64,000 nucleotides of DNA from Deltaproteobacteria bacterium RIFCSPHIGHO2_01_FULL_43_49 (GTDB taxonomy: Bacteria; UBA10199; SPLOWO2-01-44-7). Position 1 is the first letter of the stretch. Each line of letters starts with the position of its first letter. A program made the position numbers and the translations under genes. Under the pieces are notes generated by a model, which was not told the origin of the DNA, made no database searches, and saw only the letters and a list, made by a program, of their open reading frames with translations. The stretch is from the NCBI GenBank assembly GCA_001798075.1, contig MGRG01000006.1:1-64000 (forward strand), given 5' to 3'. This document shows positions 24,813 to 32,465 of this stretch, one piece after another.

Positions 24813-25955
24813 AACGCCTCTTTTTTTTGACCTCGACACTATTTTTGATGCTTGTTGTTATTGAGAGCGGATTGCATTTAGCCACTTTTGTCTTGCGCGC
24901 TTTTTTTGAGGGGGGGGGGTGCCCTACAGGAAGAGGCCTTTTTCAAAATCTACCAGGGAAAGGAATGGGCAAAAACCTTGTCTTTGGAGATGGAGCAAGC
25001 GAATTCTCTAGACTTTGAGCCGTTTCGGGGTTGGCGGACCAAAGAGTTTCATGGGAAGTATATTAACGTTGATTCATGGGGTGTCAGGAAAACTTGGAAT
25101 CCAAGAAACTTTCAAGGCAGGCAGCCAAAAACAATTTACCTGTTTGGGGGTTCAACAGCTTGGGGATTTGGCGCAAGGGATGACTATACGATTCCTTCCC
25201 TCCTGTCCAAGCTGCTTGCTAAAAAGGGTCATTCCTTTGTTGTCCATAATTATGCCGAAGTGGCCCACACTTTTGGCCAAAATCTGTTGCGCTTGGCCTT
25301 GTTGCTAAGAGAGGGTTACCAACCCGACTATGTCATTTTTTATGTGGGTCTTAATGACGTTGCGACTGCCTATGAATTTGGCGTCGCCGGCGCAGTCAAC
25401 GATTTTTTTAGGATCGAAGAAATTTTGGAGCATCACTCGCTGTCGCATTGGCAAAATATTTGGATAGGGGTGAAGGGGTTGATTGCCGATCGTAGTCGGA
25501 TTTATCAGGCGGTCTCAAGGATTCGAAACCGCTCTTTAAAACCGGGTTTTGAAAGGTGGAAGGCAGAAGGCTATACGGAGGAACAATTAAAAAAGTTGAG
25601 CGGTGACATTAGAAAAGAGTATGAAAAATCCATCCAGTTTTTGGACCATTTGGCGAAGGCCTACTCCTTCAAATATCTTGTTTTTTGGCAACCAGTTATT
25701 TACACCAAAAAGGTGATCCATGAATACGAGAAGATGGAATATATCCCTGAAAATGAAAGGACGTTAGCCAGGCTCTATCTGTTGACAACCGATGGACTTG
25801 GGGGCGATGGATTTTCCCAATTTTTCAACATTACCCATATTCTGGATGACAAGAGAGAATCCTATTACTTGGATTCCGGTCATTTATCCGAGGAAGGCAA
25901 TGCAGTCGCAGCCGAAAAGGTTGTGGATGTTTTTGAAAAGGAGTTTTTAAAATGA
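24809..25955 (+). CDS. SGNH hydrolase-like protein, copy 2, frame broken at a G10 tract
   Basis: The start at 24809 (ATGA overlap) opens a signal anchor, MKRLFFLTSTLFLMLVVIES, in one frame. After ten G residues at 24910-24919 the homologous sequence continues in another frame, with GALQEEAFFKIYQGKEWAK, block I LFGGSTAWGFGARDDYT and block V YLDSGHLSEEGN. Nine Gs would join both parts into one ~381-residue protein like its paralogues. As written the first frame ends at 25018. A shorter in-frame start at 24888 would lack the anchor. It could be phase-variable, a recent frameshift or a sequencing error. Confidence 0.8.
24910..24919 (+). repeat. G10 homopolymer tract
   Basis: Ten consecutive G residues lie within the N-terminal coding region of SGNH copy 2, exactly where the reading frame changes. 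One base fewer restores the frame. Tracts of this kind are classic slipped-strand contingency sites for surface-modification genes. Confidence 0.85.
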
Positions 25956-27112
25956 GTCCCGAAACCAAAAGAAATCTTAAATTTGCTCTTTCTGCAATAT
26001 TCTTATTTTTTATTCTAGTTGAATTAGGGTTGCATGGTGCCCGGTTTTTATATCGCTTATGGAAGCCCAGCGACGTTTGGAAAGGATCCTATATATGGTC
26101 ATCTTATGAGGGGAAGGAGTGGGTCAATGGGTTATTTAAAGAAACAATCGAGGCGACAACAAGGGGTTACAACATATTTTTTACTTTGTGGGGTGGTAGT
26201 GAGTATCGTGGGAAATATGTCAACATCGATTCTCTAGGGTTTCGCAAGACTTGGCATCCCACAGGGGAACCCTTAGGGAAGACTAAAACGATTTATGTAC
26301 TGGGTGCCTCAACCACATGGGGGGTGGGGGCGAGGGATGACTATACGATTCCTTCCCATCTAGCCAAGATCCTCAACAAAGATGGATATCGCTACGAGGT
26401 TTATAATTATGGCACCCCTGCCTCTACATTTATTCAAGAATTAACCCATTTGGCCCTCCTACTTAGAGAAGACCATAAGCCGGATTACGTTATTTTTTAT
26501 ATTGGATTCAATCGTATTTTAGAGGCTTATCAAAGAGGCCCTAAAGCGATGGGCGGACTTACCAACCTCGGTGAAAAACTGGAAATACAATCCGACTGGG
26601 ATCATATTTGGGTGGGCCTAACAGGAATTTTTAGAAGACATTGCATGATCTGCAAGACAGTAAAAAGAACGAGTGCCTTTTTGCAACGTAGTAAGAAGGA
26701 TTTAGAAGAAGTGAGTTCAGAATATGATGAGGAAGAAGCCAAAGAAGTTGCTCGCGAAATTGTAGAATATCGCTTAAGGACTATAGAGCTTTTAGATAAT
26801 TTATCCAAGGCCTATGGTTTCAAGTATGCAATTTTTTGGCAACCTTCCATTTTTACAGAGGAGAGACTTTTAAAAGAGGAAGAGAAGGCTGGAATAAATC
26901 CAAGTTTTTACGAGGGGGATTTGGCGAGAGTTTTTAAATATGCCATCAGACGGCTCAATCAAAAATCTGTGCCCCACTTTTATGATCTGTCTCAAGCGCT
27001 CAGGGGAAGACAAAAACCCTATTATATCGATTTTGTGCATCTGAATGAGGAGGGAAACGAAATTATCGCGGAAAAAATGGGAGAAATTTTTGAAAAGGAG
27101 TTCTTAAAATGA
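25952..27112 (+). CDS. Membrane-anchored SGNH hydrolase-like protein, copy 3
   Basis: This 386-residue paralogue has an N-terminal anchor (about residues 8-27). Block I reads VLGASTTWGVGARDDYT, with Ala replacing the second Gly of the other copies. Block III reads YIGFNRILEAYQ, with the Asp after Asn changed to Arg. Block V YYIDFVHLNEEGNEI keeps Asp and His. It is coupled by ATGA overlaps on both sides. The altered block III may change activity or specificity compared with copies 1 and 4. Confidence 0.82.
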   Translation: MSPETKRNLKFALSAIFLFFILVELGLHGARFLYRLWKPSDVWKGSYIWSSYEGKEWVNGLFKETIEATTRGYNIFFTLWGGSEYRGKYVNIDSLGFRKTWHPTGEPLGKTKTIYVLGASTTWGVGARDDYTIPSHLAKILNKDGYRYEVYNYGTPASTFIQELTHLALLLREDHKPDYVIFYIGFNRILEAYQRGPKAMGGLTNLGEKLEIQSDWDHIWVGLTGIFRRHCMICKTVKRTSAFLQRSKKDLEEVSSEYDEEEAKEVAREIVEYRLRTIELLDNLSKAYGFKYAIFWQPSIFTEERLLKEEEKAGINPSFYEGDLARVFKYAIRRLNQKSVPHFYDLSQALRGRQKPYYIDFVHLNEEGNEIIAEKMGEIFEKEFLK

Positions 27113-28263
27113 AACGATTTGTTTTTTCTGTGGCAGCGGTTTTTTTAATGATTGTTTTTGTTGAGGGAGGGCTTCGCATTGCTTCTTTGGTCATGTGGCA
27201 TTTTCAAAAAGAGATTGAGGGAAAAAAAGATCCTTATGCGGAACTGTTTTTTTTCATTTATAAAGATAAGGATTGGGCCAAGGATCATTTTAAGGAGCTG
27301 GAGGAAGCCCAAAAAGCCGATTATGAATCATTGAATCTCTGGATTGGACAAGAATTTCATGGCAAGTATGTCAATATTGATTCGAGGGGCCTAAGAAAGA
27401 CTTGGAATCCGGAAAGTTTCGGCGGCAAGGAACCAAAAAAAGCTTATGTCTTTGGGGGCTCCACCATTTGGGGGTCTGGCGCCAGAGACGACTATACCAT
27501 TCCATCCCTTTTGTCCAAACAACTCAATGCAAGAGAACCCTCCTATATTGTTACGAACTACGGCCAGGGTGCCTACACCTTTTTTCAGCAGATTTTTCAT
27601 CTCCTCCTCTTGTTAAGGGAAGGTCAAAGACCCGACTATGTCATTTTTTATTCGGGGGCCAATGATGTTTTGGTAACTTATCAAAATGGAAAGGCGGATG
27701 TCACGAACGGTCCGACCAATTTACAAAATATCGAAGAGGGAACAACTCATGGAGAAGAAATATTAAATGGAATTAAAGGATTGTTATACGATCATAGCAA
27801 GATTTACAGGGCCCTTCTTCGCATTGTTACGTTGTTTGTTCCTCCAACAGAGGCTGATGCCGCTCCCAAATATGATGAGACATTTTTAACGTCATTGACC
27901 AAAGACTTTGTTGAATTCTACGCCAAGTCTCATGACTTGCTGGATCATTTGTCGAAGATTTACCATTTTCAATATCTCTCCTTTTGGCAACCCATCTTGT
28001 TTACGAAACAAGATCCAACGGAAGAAGAAACGAAGCTGATGAGAGACCCCCGTTTTTTTGATAACGAGACTTTGGCGGATCTCTATCGAAAAATTGGCCG
28101 TGAGCTTCCCAAAAAAGGTTTCCCCCATTTTTTTAAAGTTTCCCATGTGATATGGGGAAATGGCAATTCTCAATTCCTGGACTGGTGCCACCTCTCCGAA
28201 GAGGGGAACGAAATTATCGCCAAAAAGATGGCAGAAATTTTTGAAAAGGAGTTTTTAAAATAG
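27109..28263 (+). CDS. Membrane-anchored SGNH hydrolase-like protein, copy 4
   Basis: This 384-residue paralogue has the signal anchor VAAVFLMIVFVEGGL, block I VFGGSTIWGSGARDDYT, block III YSGANDVLVTYQ and block V FLDWCHLSEEGNEI. The full set of expected catalytic positions is kept. It ends the plus-strand operon and converges on the kinase gene with a 9-base overlap. All four copies end in an (F)EKEFLK-like C-terminus (copy 1 has RKEFLK), showing duplication of whole genes. Confidence 0.83.
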   Translation: MKRFVFSVAAVFLMIVFVEGGLRIASLVMWHFQKEIEGKKDPYAELFFFIYKDKDWAKDHFKELEEAQKADYESLNLWIGQEFHGKYVNIDSRGLRKTWNPESFGGKEPKKAYVFGGSTIWGSGARDDYTIPSLLSKQLNAREPSYIVTNYGQGAYTFFQQIFHLLLLLREGQRPDYVIFYSGANDVLVTYQNGKADVTNGPTNLQNIEEGTTHGEEILNGIKGLLYDHSKIYRALLRIVTLFVPPTEADAAPKYDETFLTSLTKDFVEFYAKSHDLLDHLSKIYHFQYLSFWQPILFTKQDPTEEETKLMRDPRFFDNETLADLYRKIGRELPKKGFPHFFKVSHVIWGNGNSQFLDWCHLSEEGNEIIAKKMAEIFEKEFLK

Positions 28264-29127
28264 ATTTTTTTCGAGAAAGTCGACAGCACTCCCATCCGGC
28301 AGGAAGGTGAATTCATAACAGGGGATATCGGTTGCGATTTGGGAGGCCATATCCAATGCGTGATTCCTTTTTGAAAGATTCCACAAAACCGGAAAACTCA
28401 TGGCAAAGACTTTGGCCGCGGCGGTGGCGGGGTTTATCGGTGTTATTTCATTTTGTTTTCCATGTTTTAGAAAGAATATTTTTTTCAATGGAAAGGAAGC
28501 CGGGGAATAAACCTTGGCGTCCCCATGCCAGGGAGTTCCAAAAAGGCGCCAGTTTTTTTCCTGTTTGGCAATGATCAAACGATCATCGCTTAAGCGAAGA
28601 TGCTTAGAGTATTTTCCAAACAACCGAGTCAAAGTGGTTTTCCCCCAGCCGGAATGACCCAGGAAGGCATACCCAAAATCGTCCACTCCAACGCCACAAG
28701 AGTGGGTAATGAGTGCAGGGTAAAAAGAGAGCCAATAGAAAAATAAAAGTTGATCCAAAGGATGAGTAAAAACAGGAAGTACCTGGCGACAATAGGAACC
28801 TCTTTTACTTAAAAAAATAGTTCCCCGTAGTTCTTCTTTTTCCAAACAGAGCCAACCCCACGCCTCACCCGCTGCCAAAGAAGGTCTGCGATACCAGAGT
28901 TGTTTATTTTTTTGAAAAAGTGTCCAACTCTCACAGGTGTCATAGATGAGCTCCAAACCGTTCAAAGAGGGGAAAGGGCTATATTGAATGTCAAGCTTCC
29001 AATTGGTAGGTTGATTATGAGAGGGGACAAAAGGCTCATAAGCGAAGGGAAGTTTTAACAGAGGTTTGTCGAAGTCGGCGTGAATTAAAACACGCCAATT
29101 TGCAATCTGAAGCGAGAGGTTTTGCAC
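28255..29127 (-). CDS. HPr-kinase-like P-loop protein (HprK-related)
   Basis: This 290-residue protein resembles the C-terminal domain of HPr kinase/phosphorylase. HSCGV at about residue 142 precedes the P-loop GHSGWGKTT (157-165), followed by LSDDRLII and GTPWHGD. A ~140-residue N-terminal region has no clear family match. HprK-related kinases recur in PqqD-containing clusters, and some modify peptides. Translation appears to start at GTG 29127, 8 bases after the stop of the small Cys-rich peptide, so peptide and kinase are probably cotranslated. It is the last gene of the minus-strand cluster. Confidence 0.83.
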   Translation of the reverse strand: MQNLSLQIANWRVLIHADFDKPLLKLPFAYEPFVPSHNQPTNWKLDIQYSPFPSLNGLELIYDTCESWTLFQKNKQLWYRRPSLAAGEAWGWLCLEKEELRGTIFLSKRGSYCRQVLPVFTHPLDQLLFFYWLSFYPALITHSCGVGVDDFGYAFLGHSGWGKTTLTRLFGKYSKHLRLSDDRLIIAKQEKNWRLFGTPWHGDAKVYSPASFPLKKIFFLKHGKQNEITPINPATAAAKVFAMSFPVLWNLSKRNHALDMASQIATDIPCYEFTFLPDGSAVDFLEKNLF

Positions 29128-29135
29128 AGAATTAC

Positions 29136-29306
29136 TTAGGAACCACGGGTACGATTAGTGCAACTGGTTCTGGCACTGTTACAAAGGTTTCCCCTTCCGC
29201 TGCCTGTAGAGAGTTTGCAAGAGGCCACGAGGGCTTCTTCAACCACCAGACGAATTCTCGTCAATGAGGGAGGTTGGTAAGGTTTTTTGGAAGCTGTTTG
29301 GCTCAT
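29136..29306 (-). CDS. Candidate RiPP precursor peptide, 56 residues
   Basis: This small ORF overlaps the end of the radical SAM/SPASM gene by 68 bases in another frame. It has a leader-like half with KKPYQPPSL (residues 7-15), then VVEEALVASCK (21-31), and a tail rich in Ser, Thr, Gly, Asn and Arg with Cys30, Cys42 and Cys49. The KKPYxxPxL pattern occurs in leaders recognised by PqqD-type domains. Tail Cys residues plus Ser/Thr fit thioether or related modification by a SPASM enzyme. No strong ribosome site precedes the ATG; coupling to the overlapping gene is likely. A GTG at 29242 would give a shorter form lacking the motif. Confidence 0.72.
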   Translation of the reverse strand: MSQTASKKPYQPPSLTRIRLVVEEALVASCKLSTGSGRGNLCNSARTSCTNRTRGS

Positions 29307-30570
29307 GCTGTTCTTTCTTACAACAACCGGTCCCTTTGTTGCAACTAGATTTTTGTGTGGCGGCTTTATCCATGGAGGGGAGAAGGAGCCCGCCTAAGCT
29401 GTGAAAACCCTCATCAGGCACTTTTGTTTCCGGGAAGGTTTTCCCCTCCGCGATTTTTTTATACATCATGCTGTGGCTAAACAGTTTGGGATCTGTTCCA
29501 AAGGCCATGGCGCGGCGGTGGGTCACCTCGCACATCCAGTCGACAGGGGTTTCCAAATCCCCATGAACAGTTTGAGCCCATCCGGCACACATGTCGCAGA
29601 CATCCCAAAGGTTGCAGGGGTGGCAGCGCTGTGGCCTTTTAGGTCTAGTGTTGGTGATTGTCGGGAAAAATTCATAGAAGGCTTCTTTGAGATTTCCACC
29701 ATTTTTCCAGTCGTATTGGTATTCTTTTCCGGGAACGATGGTGCAGACCTGGAGTTTGCCATAAGGGTTGCAAAAAAAGTTGGCTTGCCCGGCCCCGCAG
29801 TGAAAGTTGCGCACCTCTTCTGGCAAGCGCGCCTTTAAAGGCCTTTGAAATTGTTTTTCAAAGTCTTTTTTTCTCTGCTCATCAGCCATGTCGAACTCTA
29901 ACACCTCTTTGGGGGTCAGGCGATGGCTCAAAGGAATATCAGAACCATTCAACTTGGGATGCAAAGCCGCATCGATGCGAAAGTCTTTTTGGCCGTGGCT
30001 TATGGAAATTTTTTTGCAGGCATGGACTTCATTTTTGTTGATATCCAGGATGACCGTTTTGAGTTTGAAGGGAACCTTGTATTTTTCCAGCCATTCAATC
30101 CCTTCCATACAGCGCTTAAAAGAGCCTTTGACTTGAGTTACCTTTTCGTAAGTCGCTTCCGTTGCCCCATAAAGGGTAATTTCAATCAAGAAAGGGGGGT
30201 TCTTCGCAAAAAACTGGGCCCATTTTTCATGGATCAGATTGCCGCTGGTATAAACGGTGATCCATAAACCTCTTTTTTTGGCGTGGGTATAGACTTTTTT
30301 GAAGACATCTCCTCTGAGCATCGGGTCCCCACCGGTAATTAAAAGTTCGATGGTTCCCAAATCGGCCGCTTCATCGATCAGTCTGCACCATTCAATGGCT
30401 GTCATTTCCTGATCGGCATACTGATTGCAGGCGGTATAGCAGTGTTTGCATTTCAGGACACAGCGAAAGGTCAGCTCAAAGACGGCTTCCACCGGCATCC
30501 TTCCATCTTTGGCCTTGGCAATGGCCCGATCGGCAAAGTCGTGGTAGTTTGTCTCCTGAATCGCTCCCAT
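29239..30570 (-). CDS. Radical SAM/SPASM peptide maturase-like enzyme
   Basis: This is a 443-residue enzyme. FRCVLKCKHC supplies the CX3CX2C ligands (Cys37, 41, 44), followed by LLITGGDPMLRGD and SPASM cysteines (CGAGQANFFCNPYGKLQVC and later CHPCNLWDVCDMC) for auxiliary clusters. SPASM enzymes cross-link or epimerise peptides, often with a PqqD partner, and here a PqqD gene overlaps its start (TGATG). An unusual tail has KSSCNKGTGCCKK, an extra Cys patch beyond the SPASM domain. The next ORF downstream is the candidate precursor. Confidence 0.92.
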   Translation of the reverse strand: MGAIQETNYHDFADRAIAKAKDGRMPVEAVFELTFRCVLKCKHCYTACNQYADQEMTAIEWCRLIDEAADLGTIELLITGGDPMLRGDVFKKVYTHAKKRGLWITVYTSGNLIHEKWAQFFAKNPPFLIEITLYGATEATYEKVTQVKGSFKRCMEGIEWLEKYKVPFKLKTVILDINKNEVHACKKISISHGQKDFRIDAALHPKLNGSDIPLSHRLTPKEVLEFDMADEQRKKDFEKQFQRPLKARLPEEVRNFHCGAGQANFFCNPYGKLQVCTIVPGKEYQYDWKNGGNLKEAFYEFFPTITNTRPKRPQRCHPCNLWDVCDMCAGWAQTVHGDLETPVDWMCEVTHRRAMAFGTDPKLFSHSMMYKKIAEGKTFPETKVPDEGFHSLGGLLLPSMDKAATQKSSCNKGTGCCKKEQHEPNSFQKTLPTSLIDENSSGG

Positions 30571-30836
30571 CAGGCCTCCTTGAAAGAAATCAGATCACAA
30601 CGTTTCAACTCTTTTAAAAAACCATGGACATCTTTTTTTGCCCGCTCCGGTTCAATCTCGAACTCGTCTGTAATTTTTTTGACAATATTGTCAAACGTTT
30701 CCGTTTGAGAGAAGCTTTCCCAAATACAGGACCCCACTTCGTTGAGTTCTATCATGGAATCACTATCCAAATCGATCAGAAAGAGAGTTCCTTCGATCCT
30801 TTTGGAATGGACATTGGAGTTTTTGACAACAATCAT
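30570..30836 (-). CDS. PqqD-family peptide chaperone-like protein 1
   Basis: This 88-residue winged-helix protein is similar to PqqD/RRE domains that bind precursor leaders and present them to radical SAM enzymes. The core reads FLIDLDSDSMIELNEVGS, then CIWESF and a helical tail. I use ATG 30836, which overlaps the upstream stop as TAATG, instead of a longer ORF from 30884. The stop overlaps the SPASM enzyme start as TGATG. The pairing strongly suggests that this protein serves that enzyme. Confidence 0.85.
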   Translation of the reverse strand: MIVVKNSNVHSKRIEGTLFLIDLDSDSMIELNEVGSCIWESFSQTETFDNIVKKITDEFEIEPERAKKDVHGFLKELKRCDLISFKEA

Positions 30837-32176
30837 TAGAAGCTCCAAAGTACTTTTCGCCACTGCCATAGGAGACTGACACAAAATTCCTTAAAAGTCC
30901 TTAACAAAACATGAAGGAGTCTTTCCATCTCCCACTTAGCTTTGGTGGTAGCCCCCTTTTGCAAATAGAGCTTTGCCAATCTCAAGCTAACCCAAAAATT
31001 ATTGCGGCCCATGCGAACAAACTGATTGTAATAGTTTAAAGCCTCTTCTTTGAGGCCGCGTTTTTCCGAAACCAACCCCTTCCAATAATAAACCGACTTA
31101 TTTTCAACATTTTGGCCGATGGCTTGATCAAAAAAAAGGCCGGCCTTTTCCCATTTTTTCTGTCGCATCCACAAGTAGCCCAATCCCAGATGGGCCTCAC
31201 CACAGACGGCGTTGTAGGAGAGTGCTTCTTCAAAGAGTTTGCGACCCTTTTCAAAGTTTTTGTAGAAGATATGGATATTGGCCGCATTGCATTTGGCTTT
31301 GACATCCTGGGGGTCGCGCTCGACGATTTTTTCAAATTCCTTGAGGGCCTCTTTTCTCCGCTTTAGTATCTCCAAACGAATTCCGTCGCTGTTGAATTCT
31401 GTTTTGTAGCTGGGATCCAATGCGATTGCCCTCTGATGATACCCACGAGAGAGTTCTTTGTTTCCGGAGACCCAGTAGTATTCGGCAAGTCCCCAGGCGA
31501 GAGAAGCCTCTCGTTTTTTTGGGTCTGCAATTTGTCCGCCCAGGAGGGCTTGCAGCGTATCCCCCAGAAATTTGAAGGAGAGTGGGGTATAACCCCCCTC
31601 TACCGAGTAGGCTATGGTGATTACTTTCCAAACGAAATGTTGCCGAAGGATTTTAGCTAATGTATCTGGCCAAATCCAAGGAAAGCGCTTTTGCATGTTT
31701 CTTTTATTTTTGAGCGCAAAAATGGAATGGGTGATGAGAAAATCGACATCGATATCCAAAAGCACCGGTTCTTCAAAGTGAGGCAGATTTGAAAAGCCAA
31801 GGACGATCAACTCTTTTTCGCCCCTTCGGCCATGCTCAGGGCAGGCCCAAGAGATACGCAGCCAGTCTTTTTTGGATTCCATCCGCCATGGATAGGGGTG
31901 ATTTTTTTTGAAATTGTGTGCAAGGTCTTTTTTGATGAGCCGCTGTTCTTTGCCTTCCCAAATGGGGTCTGGAACCACCCAATAGAAACTTTTTACAATA
32001 TTTTCTTCCATGGCCGGCCAAATATAATTTCCGATGTGAATCGGTTTGCCTTGATTTTTAATCCAATCGAAATCAAGGTGGGCGTCAACATGCACGAGGG
32101 TTTCGTTTTGGAAACCCGTCTTTTTCCAGATGAAATAAGACTGATCGTGGTTTTCAAAAAGAAAGAGGTTCTCCAT
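30836..32176 (-). CDS. UPF0489-like domain fused to TPR repeats
   Basis: This is a 446-residue protein. Residues 1-~215 resemble the UPF0489 family, with an arginase-like acidic motif VHVDAHLDFDW and later PVLLDIDVDFLIT, both possible metal sites. From about residue 235 on come tetratricopeptide repeats (AWGLAEYYWVSGN, AHLGLGYLWMRQKKW, YYWKGLVSEKRGLKEEAL). The catalytic role is unknown; a hydrolase or amidinohydrolase-like act on the peptide is possible. A dispersed repeat at 31822-31846 encodes the odd ACPEHGRRGEK segment. It sits between two PqqD genes. Confidence 0.78.
   Translation of the reverse strand: MENLFLFENHDQSYFIWKKTGFQNETLVHVDAHLDFDWIKNQGKPIHIGNYIWPAMEENIVKSFYWVVPDPIWEGKEQRLIKKDLAHNFKKNHPYPWRMESKKDWLRISWACPEHGRRGEKELIVLGFSNLPHFEEPVLLDIDVDFLITHSIFALKNKRNMQKRFPWIWPDTLAKILRQHFVWKVITIAYSVEGGYTPLSFKFLGDTLQALLGGQIADPKKREASLAWGLAEYYWVSGNKELSRGYHQRAIALDPSYKTEFNSDGIRLEILKRRKEALKEFEKIVERDPQDVKAKCNAANIHIFYKNFEKGRKLFEEALSYNAVCGEAHLGLGYLWMRQKKWEKAGLFFDQAIGQNVENKSVYYWKGLVSEKRGLKEEALNYYNQFVRMGRNNFWVSLRLAKLYLQKGATTKAKWEMERLLHVLLRTFKEFCVSLLWQWRKVLWSF
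31822..31846. repeat. CCCTTCGGC...GCTCAGGGC repeat inside a gene
   Basis: CCCTTCGGCCATGCTCAGGGCAGGC is nearly identical to 44826-44849. The motif belongs to a widespread class of short palindromic-like intergenic repeats that occasionally enters coding sequence in frame. Confidence 0.75.
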
Positions 32177-32177
32177 T

Positions 32178-32465
32178 TTAGTTTTTCTCGACTACCAATG
32201 CTCCCACTTCCACAAGCTGTTTGACAAAACTTTCAATATCTTGAGCAAGCTTTGATTCTTCAATATCATATTCCTCCAGTAGAATTTTTTTGATTCCATC
32301 TAGAGACCGTTTCTCAAGCAGAAGGTCCCATATGCGCGTTCCCGACTCATTGGCGGAATACATGACAGACAAATCCCCTGCATTTTCCTTGATGGGGACG
32401 AGCAGTAATTCACCCACCACCTTACGGGCAGCTATAGACTGGGATATCTCGTATGTTTGTTTCAT
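32178..32465 (-). CDS. PqqD-family peptide chaperone-like protein 2
   Basis: This 95-residue protein has a PqqD-like fold, with GELLLVPIKENAGDLSVMYS, ANESGTRIWDLL and a C-terminal helix KLAQDIESFVKQLVEVGAL. It differs clearly from the PqqD protein at 30570, so the cluster has two distinct leader-binding proteins. Its start lies inside the end of the B12 radical SAM gene at 32422, and its stop is 1 base from the UPF0489-TPR start. It may serve that radical SAM enzyme. Confidence 0.82.
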   Translation of the reverse strand: MKQTYEISQSIAARKVVGELLLVPIKENAGDLSVMYSANESGTRIWDLLLEKRSLDGIKKILLEEYDIEESKLAQDIESFVKQLVEVGALVVEKN

